DNA from: an uncultured Poribacteria bacterium
GTDB lineage: Bacteria > Poribacteria > WGA-4E > WGA-3G
Direction of reading: 5' to 3'
DNA: 64,000 nucleotides
NCBI GenBank assembly: GCA_951828515.1
Contig: OX639992.1
Coordinates: 5,496,217-5,560,216 of the forward strand
The notes under the pieces are model-generated. The model saw only the letters and a list, made by a program, of their open reading frames with translations, was not told the origin of the DNA and did no database searches. This document shows, piece after piece, positions 53,226-61,573 of this stretch. A program made the position numbers and the translations under genes. How positions within the stretch are numbered: position 1 is the first letter of the stretch; every line of letters begins with the position of its first letter.

Positions 53226-53490
53226 TTCTACCCATGTCAAAACGATCGGGTTAAATACGGCAGTGGATACCGAGTTATGGGATTACGCTCGTGATAACGG
53301 CTATCTCATCGTTTCAAAGGATACAGACTTTAGGAATAGGAGCGTTATTCACGGCTATCCCCCAAAAGTGATTTGGATCAGGATAGGGAATTGTTCGACA
53401 AGTGCTGTCGAATACAATTTGAGAAAGCATTTCGCTGATATTAAAGAATTTGCGAGGGACGCAAATGCGGGATTATTTATCCTGCGGTAA
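53158..53490 (+). CDS. DUF5615 PIN-like toxin
   Basis: 110 aa from the ATG at 53158. The PIN-like DUF5615 family: KLLFDQNLSDQLVTLLADLF with the first acidic residue, DTELWDYARDNGYLIVSKD with two more, and DFRNRSVIHGYPPKVIWI. Presumed RNase neutralised by the DUF433 partner just upstream. Confidence 0.88.
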   Translation: MKLLFDQNLSDQLVTLLADLFPNSTHVKTIGLNTAVDTELWDYARDNGYLIVSKDTDFRNRSVIHGYPPKVIWIRIGNCSTSAVEYNLRKHFADIKEFARDANAGLFILR

Positions 53491-53499
53491 TCGGATTAA

Positions 53500-53556
53500 A
53501 CGCCGACAACCAACAGAGAAATCGCCGTGTTGTTAATTTCCCCATAAGCATAGCAG
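53500..53556 (+). pseudogene. Fourth FRG-TPR C-terminal remnant
   Basis: The bases CCAACAGAGAAATCGCCGTG, TTAATTTCCCCATAAGC and ATAGCAGTAAAG align with the final codons and downstream flank of both intact FRG-TPR genes (TCCCACAGGCATAGTGGTG). Only a few codons survive (REIAVLLISP then stop). Weak on its own, convincing by position and flank. Confidence 0.5.
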
Positions 53557-54052
53557 TAAAGTGATTTATCGCCGGTCTGCAAAATGTTACACTTTCCGCC
53601 AAATTATTTTTTTCGCACAGAAAAAATTGAATAAAAAAAACGCGCCTAAACCCACACATGCATTGGATTCTCAGACAATTTTTAGCAAGTTACCCAAAAC
53701 ACAAAAAAGTTACCAAATCGTAACTTTTTAGCAAATTAGTTAAAAATAAATTAACATTTGTTATCCATAAGAACTGATTGAAAACCGAGCCTGAAGTTTC
53801 AGAGTAAACGTTTCAGAAATCTCCTATCAAAACCGTTCAAAATCCAGTCAGGGTCTATATTCACGACCTTTTTCAAACCTACCCTTTTTCAGATTTTACC
53901 CTGAATACTCTGAAACTCGCCACATTTTCTGATCCTTTACTGGAGAGTATGTCGGGAATCGGAGTTCCCTCCTACAGAAGAACTGAATGCTTCTGCTCCG
54001 TGATTGCGACCTGATTGACTGCTAACAACTGAATCCTTCTGAACAAAAAATC
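53557..54052. other. Non-coding AT-rich stretch
   Basis: No ORF of coding character. It holds runs such as AAAAAGTTACCAAATCGTAAC and an inverted pair TTTCAGAGTA (53797-53806) / TACTCTGAAA (53906-53915). A CTCCTACAGAAGAAC phrase near 53972 resembles phrases at 56318 and 63649. It closes the island on the right. Confidence 0.6.
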
Positions 54053-54081
54053 TTGAAAAAAGTATCCAAATATGAGATAAT
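54053..54081 (+). promoter_or_regulatory. Promoter of the Gfo/Idh/MocA gene
   Basis: TTGAAA (54053-54058), a 17-bp spacer and GATAAT (54076-54081). Confidence 0.55.
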
Positions 54082-54159
54082 GTATTTTGGAATCAAAATA
54101 CCCTTATAGGGCAGAATTTGCAAGCCCATTTCACAAAAGTAAAGGAGAAAATACGCAAG

Positions 54160-55332
54160 ATGCCACTGAACAGAAAAGTCCGTTACGGCATGGTAGGGGG
54201 TGGACCGGATGCATTCATCGGTGCTGTCCACCGTAAAGCTGCTGCGCTCGATGGAGAAATCGATCTCGTTGCGGGCGCGTTCTCATCATCACCCGAAAAA
54301 TCCCGACAACAAGGTGCTGAACTCTTCCTCGATGCGAATCGGGTCTATGGCTCCTACCAAGAAATGGCAGAGAAAGAGAGCCAACTTCCTGATGGCGAAC
54401 GCATTGACTTCGTCTCAATCGTGACACCGAATCACGTCCATTTCGATGTCGCCAAAACATTTATTGAAGCCGGGTTCCACGTCGTCTGCGATAAACCGAT
54501 GACAACGACAGTCGCCGATGCTGAAACGCTATGCAGCCTCGTCAAAGAACACGATGCCGTTTTTGCACTCACACACAACTACACAGGCTATCCGATGGTG
54601 AAGCAGGCGCGCGAACTCGTGAAAGATGGAAAACTCGGAACACTTCGCAAAATCGTCGTAGAATACCCTCAAGGCTGGCTCGCCACATTTTTAGAGGACG
54701 AAGGCGCGAAACAAGCCGTCTGGCGCACCGATCCGAATCAAGCGGGTGCCTCCTCATGTATTGGGGACATCGGTTCCCACGCAGAGAACTTAGCACACTA
54801 TATCACCGGACTCGACATCGAAGAAATCTGTGCCGATATGACGACCTTTGTAGAGGGACGCTTGTTAGAAGACGATGGAAATCTGCTCGTGCATTATGAA
54901 GACGGAGTCCGTGGCGTGCTGTATGCGTCACAAATTTCGGTAGGTGAAGAGAACAATCTGCGTATCCGTGTCTACGGCACTGACGCATCGCTGGAATGGC
55001 AACAAGAAAATCCGAATTATCTTTACGTTCGCTTCCCTGATGGTCCCGAACAGGTATACAAACGCGGCAACGACTATCTATCCGAGGTCGTCCAGCACAA
55101 CTCACGGATACCTTTCGGACACCCGGAAGCTTTTATTGAAGCATTCGCAAATATTTATGTAAACGCCGCACGGACAATATCCGCGAAAATAGCGGGCGAT
55201 GCTCCAACTGAGTTTGACACAGATTTTCCAACCGTCCAAGATGGTGCGCGGGGCGTGCATTTCATTAACGCCGCTGTAGACAGTGGTAAACAACGCGCGT
55301 GGATCGATGCGAGATATTCGCCACCGGCATAA
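54160..55332 (+). CDS. Gfo/Idh/MocA-family oxidoreductase
   Basis: The ATG at 54160 (AAAGGAGAAA upstream) gives 390 aa; an in-frame TTG at 54118 is less likely. NAD(P)-binding Rossmann start VRYGMVGGGPDAFIGAVHRK, then VSIVTPNHVHFDVAKTFIEAG and the conserved VVCDKPMTTT with the catalytic-type Lys. The C-terminal domain has SCIGDIGSHAENLAHYITGL, where the Asp-x-x-x-His pair is the usual active-site signature. Acts on a sugar or cyclitol; the substrate is unknown. An isomerase of the same general pathway type is 1.1 kb downstream. Confidence 0.9.
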   Translation: MPLNRKVRYGMVGGGPDAFIGAVHRKAAALDGEIDLVAGAFSSSPEKSRQQGAELFLDANRVYGSYQEMAEKESQLPDGERIDFVSIVTPNHVHFDVAKTFIEAGFHVVCDKPMTTTVADAETLCSLVKEHDAVFALTHNYTGYPMVKQARELVKDGKLGTLRKIVVEYPQGWLATFLEDEGAKQAVWRTDPNQAGASSCIGDIGSHAENLAHYITGLDIEEICADMTTFVEGRLLEDDGNLLVHYEDGVRGVLYASQISVGEENNLRIRVYGTDASLEWQQENPNYLYVRFPDGPEQVYKRGNDYLSEVVQHNSRIPFGHPEAFIEAFANIYVNAARTISAKIAGDAPTEFDTDFPTVQDGARGVHFINAAVDSGKQRAWIDARYSPPA

Positions 55333-55402
55333 TCTTTTCATCAGGTGACATAGAACAAAATGCTCGTGTATTCAGGCATCACAAGAAATGGGAGGGATAC
55401 TG

Positions 55403-56191
55403 ATGAACACGTATAAAGAAGGGACGCATATCCCTTATGCCCCTACAGAGGACGATGAACTTTATCCTGACTCGGATGGAAAACCTATGGCGGTTAGCGA
55501 CCTGCACAGACGTATCCTCACGCGAACTTTACAAGTCCTTGATGCGCATTTTGAAAAAAGACCGGAAGTTTATGTTTCTGGCGATATACTCATGTATTAT
55601 GTCGAGGGAGACCCACGTCAATCGGTGTCGCCAGATGTCCTGGTCGCTTTTGGCTTAGGTAAGAAGCCCCGGCGGAGCTATCTCGTCTGGAAGGAGGGGA
55701 AGGTCCCTGATTTCGCAATGGAGTTCTCCAGCAAAAGCACCTATCGCAACGACTTAGGTCGTAAGATGGAACTCTACGCTTCATTGGGAATCCAAGACTA
55801 TTTCTTGTATGATGCGGAGGCCTTATATTTATCATCTCCGATAATGGGTTTTACCTTGGTTGAGGGTTCGTATATCCCGATTTCGGCAGGTCCAGATGGA
55901 GGTCTGCACTCCACTGCTCTCGGTTTAGATTTCTATGTCGGTGATGTGGGTTTAGGTATTTACGACTCGGTTAAGAGCAATTGGCTGCAAACACCAGCGG
56001 AGTCAGCGTTAGCATACGCGGAGTTAGCATTAGCACGAGCTGAAACTGCTGAAATACGCGCTGAACAGCACGCCACACGCGCACAAACCGCTGAAACACG
56101 CGCTGAACAGGAAGTTGCCGCACGCCAGAAGGCGGAATCGGAACTCGCACAACTCAGAGAGGAACTCGCTCGTTTGAAAGAAAGGACTTAA
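55403..56191 (+). CDS. Uma2-family protein with coiled-coil tail
   Basis: The ATG at 55403 with GGAGGG upstream gives 262 aa. Uma2 core at about 25-190: QSVSPDVLVAFGL, PDFAMEFSSKST and LGIQDYFLYD carry the Asp, Glu and Gln/Asp positions. The C-terminal 60 residues form a coiled coil of repeated A-E-T/I-R-A-E-Q units (AETAEIRAEQHATRAQTAET) ending LREELARLKERT. This long-tailed Uma2 type is known from cyanobacteria. It belongs to a different subgroup from the other two Uma2 proteins in the window. Confidence 0.88.
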   Translation: MNTYKEGTHIPYAPTEDDELYPDSDGKPMAVSDLHRRILTRTLQVLDAHFEKRPEVYVSGDILMYYVEGDPRQSVSPDVLVAFGLGKKPRRSYLVWKEGKVPDFAMEFSSKSTYRNDLGRKMELYASLGIQDYFLYDAEALYLSSPIMGFTLVEGSYIPISAGPDGGLHSTALGLDFYVGDVGLGIYDSVKSNWLQTPAESALAYAELALARAETAEIRAEQHATRAQTAETRAEQEVAARQKAESELAQLREELARLKERT

Positions 56192-56398
56192 TTTTTCTAT
56201 CTATCTGCCAAGTGTCTGGCACCCTATTTGTGATGTAGGCATCGCGAGCTGGGGGAAATTGGGGAAAGGGAAGTTTGAGGAAACGCCCTATCAAAAACCC
56301 CTATCAAAAACACTCGCTCCTACAGAAAGATAAAGTTAATACAGCACTGGGCAAGAAATTACCCCGAAATCGGGGCATTACGAAGGAGACATAATACT

Positions 56399-57397
56399 AT
56401 GGCAAGACCTGTAACACTCTTTACAGGCCAATGGGCAGACTTAACATTAGAGGAATTAGCAGAAAAAGCGAGTGGATGGGGCTATGATGGCTTAGAACTC
56501 GCCTGTTGGGGCGACCATTTCGAGGTTGACAAAGCACTCGCAGACGATAGCTACTGCCAAGGTAGACACGATCTACTCGCGAAATACGGACTCAAAGTTT
56601 GGTCAATCAGTAATCACCTCGTCGGACAGGCAGTCTGCGATAATATTGACAGCCGACATCAAGGCATCTTGTCAGAGGCGATCTGGGGCAACGGAGATCC
56701 CGCAGGCGTTCAGGAACGCGCCGCCGAAGAGATGAAAAACACAGCGCGCGCAGCTGCGAAACTCGGCGTAGGGGTCGTCAACGGTTTCACCGGTAGCTCG
56801 ATATGGCATCTTCTGTACTCTTTCCCTCCGAACGACCCAGGACAAATTGATGCTGGTTTTGAAGACTTCGCCAACCGCTGGAACCCGATTTTCGATGTTT
56901 TCGACGAAGTCGGTGTCAAATTTGGGCTCGAAGTTCACCCGACCGAAATCGCCTTTGACATCGTCACCGCAGAACGTGCCATAGAAGCAGTCAACGGCAG
57001 AGAAGCGTTCGGATTTAACTACGATCCAAGCCATCTCGGCTATCAAGGCGTTGATTATGTAGCATTCCTTGAACGATTGAGCGATCGGATCTATCACGTC
57101 CACATGAAGGATGTCTGGTGGGCAGATACACCGAGGCTGTCTGGTGTGTTCGGTGGACACCTTAACTTCGGCGATGCTCGGAGAAATTGGGATTTCCGTT
57201 CCATCGGTCGTGGTAATGTTAACTTTGAAGAAATTATCCGTGCTCTCAACCATATAGAATACGACGGTCCGCTCTCCATTGAGTGGGAAGACAGTGGTAT
57301 GGACAGAGAACACGGCGCACGCGAATCGTGTGCGGCTGTCAAAGGCTACGATTTTGAACCGTCTGCTGTTGCCTTTGATGCGGCGTTCGAGGAATAA
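56399..57397 (+). CDS. Sugar phosphate isomerase/epimerase (TIM barrel)
   Basis: 332 aa. Xylose-isomerase-like TIM barrel: [49 protein letters not shown] with a metal-binding Glu, [19 protein letters not shown] with Asp and His, [10 protein letters not shown], and [11 protein letters not shown] with the final Glu. The metal-site residues are all present. GAAGGAGA lies before the ATG. Often partnered with Gfo/Idh/MocA oxidoreductases in inositol- or keto-sugar pathways; that context is present here but the substrate is open. Confidence 0.9.
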   Translation: MARPVTLFTGQWADLTLEELAEKASGWGYDGLELACWGDHFEVDKALADDSYCQGRHDLLAKYGLKVWSISNHLVGQAVCDNIDSRHQGILSEAIWGNGDPAGVQERAAEEMKNTARAAAKLGVGVVNGFTGSSIWHLLYSFPPNDPGQIDAGFEDFANRWNPIFDVFDEVGVKFGLEVHPTEIAFDIVTAERAIEAVNGREAFGFNYDPSHLGYQGVDYVAFLERLSDRIYHVHMKDVWWADTPRLSGVFGGHLNFGDARRNWDFRSIGRGNVNFEEIIRALNHIEYDGPLSIEWEDSGMDREHGARESCAAVKGYDFEPSAVAFDAAFEE

Positions 57398-57405
57398 ATT
57401 GGTAG

Positions 57406-57571
57406 TCAGTTGTCAGTTAGCAATTAGCGGTTAGCAATTAGTGGTTAGTAAAGAGGGAATCCCTAATTACGAATCGCTAATTGCTAAAAGGGTTTCGTAG
57501 AAACCCGCCCTAATCGCTAATTGCTGAATTACCTATACACCAGCAAATTGGCGAGGTTAGGAAACCTCGCC
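57406..57571. repeat. Palindromic repeat cluster
   Basis: Within a 349-base gap. GTCAGTTAGCAATTAGCGGT and TTAGCAATTAGTGGTTAG are followed by inverted copies (AATCGCTAATTGCTAAAAG and CTAATCGCTAATTGCTG), able to form a long hairpin. Then a GGCGAGGTT-AGG-AAACCTCGCC hairpin at 57550-57571. Related GTCAGC-type strings follow the genes ending at 58838 and 60383. The remainder (57572-57746) holds no gene. Confidence 0.65.
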
Positions 57572-57746
57572 AGCAGGATGGCATAATTATTAACACGTCA
57601 AGGACACCCAGCGTTATCAAGTGCCGAAATTAAAATAACAACAAGGACGTGGTCTGAAATGAAATGGTTCTCACTGCGAAGCAGGATTTAAAAAAAGGGC
57701 ACTCAAAGACAAACCCTGTCGTTTAACCACAAGGAAAATTAAAAGA

Positions 57747-58838
57747 ATGGCGAAAGGGACAGTTCACGCACCTGAATCTCGAACATTTACCGATCAACAC
57801 ACCGGAACACAGATCCGGCAGGTGACAACAGCGTCCGCGTTGCACCACCATCCATTCTTTATTATACCTGCGTATGACGACGCAATGCAGCGGCTGATAT
57901 TTGTCTCACATCGAACCGGAACACCACAAATATTCGCAGAAGAAAGAAGCACGGGTGAACTTCGCCAATTAACAGATAGACCCGACCTCTCAGAGTGGTC
58001 GGTGCATCCCTCGCGCGACGGAAAAGCAGTCTACTTCACAGCCGGCACAAGCGGATGGAAAATAGATTTGGAGACGCTTGAGGAACACGAACTCGTGAAT
58101 TTCGCCACAACAGCGATGCGTGAAGAAGGCATGGTCGCCGCCGCTATGGGCACAACTGCCTTAAGTCCCGACCATCGATGGTGGGCTGTCAGATTTAACA
58201 TCGGCAAAGAATCCGCACTCGCTATTATAGATACAGAGACTGCCGAGCACGAGATTATCTTGCGGAGAGACAGCATCGGACACCTGCAATTCTGTCCGGA
58301 TGATTCCAACCTGCTCTACTATGCGGGTCCCTTGACTGATCGGGTCTGGGTAATCCATCGCGACGGAAGTGGAAATCGTCGTCTCTATGCCCAGAACATT
58401 GAAAAGAACGAATGGATCACACATGAAACATGGGTCCCAGGGACGCGCGAACTCGCTTTTGTCGATTGGCCCCGCGGTGTGAGGTGTGTCAACGTCGATA
58501 CTGGAATAGAGCGACAAGTGGCAACGTTCAATGCATGGCATGCCATTAGCAATCTTGCGGGAACACTTATGGTAGCAGATACCAATTTCCCGGATATCGG
58601 CATCCAAATTTTTGATCCACGTGACGGTATTGGTGAACCACAAACGTTATGCCATCCTGGTGCCTCATCTATTGGCGAGCATTGGAATGGACCGTTCCCG
58701 TATGCGTCGGGTCCAATTCAGGTTTACGCACCACAACATACACATCCACATCCGTCTTTCAGTCCGGACGGCAAACACATTGTATTCACATCGGATCGGA
58801 GTGGGTATGCGCAAATTTACGAGGCAACCCTTGAATAG
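57747..58838 (+). CDS. PD40 beta-propeller, oligogalacturonate-lyase-like
   Basis: 363 aa without a signal peptide. A WD40-like PD40 propeller: LIFVSHRTGTPQIFAEE, WSVHPSRDGKAVYFTAGTSG, LQFCPDDSNLLYYAG and the last blade HPHPSFSPDGKHIVFTSDRS. Repeated histidines (ALHHHPFF, HTHPHPSF) and Gln-rich loops recall the metal site of PL22 oligogalacturonate lyases, which split unsaturated digalacturonate inside the cell. The neighbouring UxuA-like gene fits uronate breakdown, but assignment to PL22 rather than a generic TolB-like propeller is tentative. AAGGAAAA precedes the ATG. Confidence 0.7.
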   Translation: MAKGTVHAPESRTFTDQHTGTQIRQVTTASALHHHPFFIIPAYDDAMQRLIFVSHRTGTPQIFAEERSTGELRQLTDRPDLSEWSVHPSRDGKAVYFTAGTSGWKIDLETLEEHELVNFATTAMREEGMVAAAMGTTALSPDHRWWAVRFNIGKESALAIIDTETAEHEIILRRDSIGHLQFCPDDSNLLYYAGPLTDRVWVIHRDGSGNRRLYAQNIEKNEWITHETWVPGTRELAFVDWPRGVRCVNVDTGIERQVATFNAWHAISNLAGTLMVADTNFPDIGIQIFDPRDGIGEPQTLCHPGASSIGEHWNGPFPYASGPIQVYAPQHTHPHPSFSPDGKHIVFTSDRSGYAQIYEATLE

Positions 58839-58988
58839 CAGTCAGCGGTCAGCAATCAGGAGTCAGCAAGAGCCAGGAGTCGATAATTCCTCCTACAAGA
58901 AAACTAAATATCCCTGCATAAGAAAGCAACTTCATCAAAATGAACACTGAAAGCCGATACCTGATGACGAATAAAAAAGGAGAAAAGA

Positions 58989-60383
58989 ATGCCTGTTGTC
59001 ATACCGCGCCTCGTTGTTGAGGTGTTCCAACATACAAACTTCCGAGGCAGAATGGGATATGTTGTAGAGCCTGTTTCCTTTACGCGCGACATCGGATTTC
59101 AAGACAATATCTCTTCTGTTCGCGTTTATAAGGGTCCGAACTTCTCATCGAATCCGAACTACAAAGTCATCCTTTACCAGCATCGCAACTTCCGCGGTAA
59201 AAAGTTGGCACTCGGACCTGGATTTTACCCGAACTTACACGATACTGCCTACAACTTCGCCGACAGAATCTCATCAATCAACTTCGGTTCCACACTGGAA
59301 GTGGTTGGACCGGAATGGGGCACGGTTCCGCTGATTGTGGACTGCTACGAGCATGTCGAATTTCGAGGCAGAAAAATCACTATCCTGCGCGATATCGCCA
59401 ATTTACGGGATGCCCAAGGCGGAACTTGGTTTGAAGACCGAATTTCGTCAATTCGTATCTTCAAAGGACCAGATTTTCCGCGCCACGGAGCGGAGGTTGT
59501 TTTTTACGAACACCCTGACTTTGAGGGAGCACCTCTACCGATCCGTATGGAACCGTCGGAGTATAAAAAAGAATTGCCGAACCTCCATTTACTCCCCCAA
59601 AACTTCGGAGACTCTATCTCCGCTGTGAAAATCGAAGGATGGGCATCTTCGGGTGAATTCACAGAGATGGTATTTGAAGATGAGTTCATCGGAAACCGCA
59701 TGCGTCCGGAATGGCGGTGGGATGATCCGAAGGGTGGCGGCTCCTGGGCAGAACGCCAAGGCTACTTAGAAATGCGAACTGAACCCGGTCAAGACCTTTG
59801 GCACGGTCCAGATGGCAGAAGCGGCGATATAAGTGCCCCACGCTTGCTCATGGAAGTCGCTGGAGACTTCGCTATTGAAACCCGCATGCGAATTTCACCA
59901 CAACTCAAAGAACACGGTGGCTTATTAGTATGGAAAAATCCGAACCGATTCCTCAGACTTGAGAAGACCTCAGGACCGCATGCCTTCAGAGGCGATGTCC
60001 GATTTGAACGTCATGTTGGACGCGCATTCAATTTACGCGGACGCAGCAGCGGGCTTCGAGATGTCCGAGAACTTTTCTTACGTTTGGAACGCAGAGGGAA
60101 CCAATTCTCCTCTTTCGCCAGCCATGATGGCATCCAATGGAAAAGTTGCGGACAAACGAATGTCGGCATGGGCAATTCGGTGCATGTTGGACTACACGCA
60201 CTATGTCCCGGAAATATCCCACCAACATTAACTCGTTTCGATTTCTTCCGGGTGTTCAAGCGGAAGAGCGAGGTTGCCGAATACCGTCCTATAAGCAGCG
60301 AAGGACATGGACAGATGTCTGATGAGGAACGTGAACGTCAAATCGCCGATCGGCGCGAACGCGCCATGCGTGACATGTTTTAA
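58989..60383 (+). CDS. Four-motif beta/gamma-crystallin + DUF1349 protein
   Basis: 464 aa. Residues 1-220 have four crystallin-type Greek-key motifs, each with an aromatic-Gly hairpin (VFQHTNFRGRMGYV, LYQHRNFRGKKLAL, CYEHVEFRGRKITI, FYEHPDFEGAPLPI) and then a calcium-binding-type phrase (QDNISSV, ADRISSI, EDRISSI, GDSISAV). Residues about 230-430 are DUF1349-like (MVFEDEFIGNRMRPEWRW, HGGLLVWKNPNRFLRLEK), a concanavalin-fold domain of glycan-binding or hydrolase-related proteins. The C-terminus is charged (EERERQIADRRER). No signal peptide is obvious, which is odd for such domains. AAAAGGAGAAAAG precedes the ATG. Confidence 0.82.
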   Translation: MPVVIPRLVVEVFQHTNFRGRMGYVVEPVSFTRDIGFQDNISSVRVYKGPNFSSNPNYKVILYQHRNFRGKKLALGPGFYPNLHDTAYNFADRISSINFGSTLEVVGPEWGTVPLIVDCYEHVEFRGRKITILRDIANLRDAQGGTWFEDRISSIRIFKGPDFPRHGAEVVFYEHPDFEGAPLPIRMEPSEYKKELPNLHLLPQNFGDSISAVKIEGWASSGEFTEMVFEDEFIGNRMRPEWRWDDPKGGGSWAERQGYLEMRTEPGQDLWHGPDGRSGDISAPRLLMEVAGDFAIETRMRISPQLKEHGGLLVWKNPNRFLRLEKTSGPHAFRGDVRFERHVGRAFNLRGRSSGLRDVRELFLRLERRGNQFSSFASHDGIQWKSCGQTNVGMGNSVHVGLHALCPGNIPPTLTRFDFFRVFKRKSEVAEYRPISSEGHGQMSDEERERQIADRRERAMRDMF

Positions 60384-60507
60384 ATAGCCGTCAGCAGTCG
60401 GAAACCATCAGCAATCAGTCAGAAACGCTTGTGGCAGGTGAAAACAATAGCAACCGCCACAACGATCTACCAACAACCGATGACGAAATATAAGGAGGGA
60501 ACGACTC

Positions 60508-61407
60508 ATGCGTCTACAGAACGGCACTCGTTTTCAGAACAGATATTTTGTGGAAAATTCACGGTTCTTTACAGTCTTTGCGAATGCTAAACGCGCATTC
60601 GCCTTTCTCCTACTCGCGTTTCTTGCATGGAACGTGCAGACTGCCGATGCAATTGTCGGAGCAGTCGAAGATGGGTTAGTCGCTTACTGGTCCTTCGACA
60701 AAGACACAGTAAAAATTAAAGCGGAGGCGGTAGACATCCTGTCGGGACTCGCTGCCGCTGTTCATGGGGACCCCGAACTCGCACCTGCCGCCGATTGCAA
60801 AGTAGGCGAGTGCGTCCTTTTTGATGGCAGTGTTGACCGCTTCCTTGTCGAAGATTCAAAACCCCCGAAAATCGATCGTGATTGGGAGGAGATCACCCTG
60901 GAATGTTGGGTCTATATCAATGCCTTAGATGACAGTTGGAATAGGATTATCTCACTTGACGATATGCCAACGAACAGCGCAGTGGTGAGCCTCTATTACG
61001 ACGATGACGACAACCAGCACGGTTTCTTCGTCCGAGCCGGTGGCAAATCAACCGTGGCGGCACAAGACAATGTACTGGAGGACATCCCAATTGAGGAGTG
61101 GTTGCACCTTGCAGGCACCTATGATGGCGCGACAGTTCACTATTATGTGAATGGAAAACAGGAAAAGAAGTATGCCATGAAGGGCGGCAAGATTCCGAAA
61201 GGAGGACTCCTCCTCGGCATTGGAGATCGATCGGATGGATGCGATTGCGATACAATCCAAGGATATATTGATGAATTCCGCATCTATGATCGCGTTCTGA
61301 GTGCGGCGGAAGTCGAGAACAATATGAAAGCGACAGGGCTCGATGTCAGTCCTTCTGCGAGCAAGCTGAGCGTTACATGGGGGCATATCAAAGCAAGACG
61401 GAGATAA
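60508..61407 (+). CDS. LamG/concanavalin-fold secreted protein
   Basis: 299 aa. An N-terminal hydrophobic segment (AFAFLLLAFLAWNVQTADA, about 31-49) acts as a signal peptide after an unusually long 30-residue charged lead. LamG-3-type domain (about 55-275): LVAYWSFDKDTV, VLFDGSVDRFLV, TLECWVYINALDDSWNRI, WLHLAGTYDGATVHYYVNGK and GYIDEFRIYDRVLSAAEV. The tail SKLSVTWGHIKARRR matches the end of the split gene at 2426-2710 (EKLAVTWGSLKNPRGR), so it may be a C-terminal processing or anchoring signal. AAGGAGGGA precedes the ATG. Confidence 0.87.
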   Translation: MRLQNGTRFQNRYFVENSRFFTVFANAKRAFAFLLLAFLAWNVQTADAIVGAVEDGLVAYWSFDKDTVKIKAEAVDILSGLAAAVHGDPELAPAADCKVGECVLFDGSVDRFLVEDSKPPKIDRDWEEITLECWVYINALDDSWNRIISLDDMPTNSAVVSLYYDDDDNQHGFFVRAGGKSTVAAQDNVLEDIPIEEWLHLAGTYDGATVHYYVNGKQEKKYAMKGGKIPKGGLLLGIGDRSDGCDCDTIQGYIDEFRIYDRVLSAAEVENNMKATGLDVSPSASKLSVTWGHIKARRR

Positions 61408-61573
61408 TCCTTTTAATTTACCTTGCGGTTAAACAACGCGAGATTGACAATTGACGTTCCTTTCTCAAACCCGTCCTCCACTACGTTACGGACTACGTGC
61501 TCTGTTTTTTTAGGACAATTGGAAGTCTGCGCGTAATGAAGTGGAGCGCAGCCCAGGAGGCCATAAATTAAAA

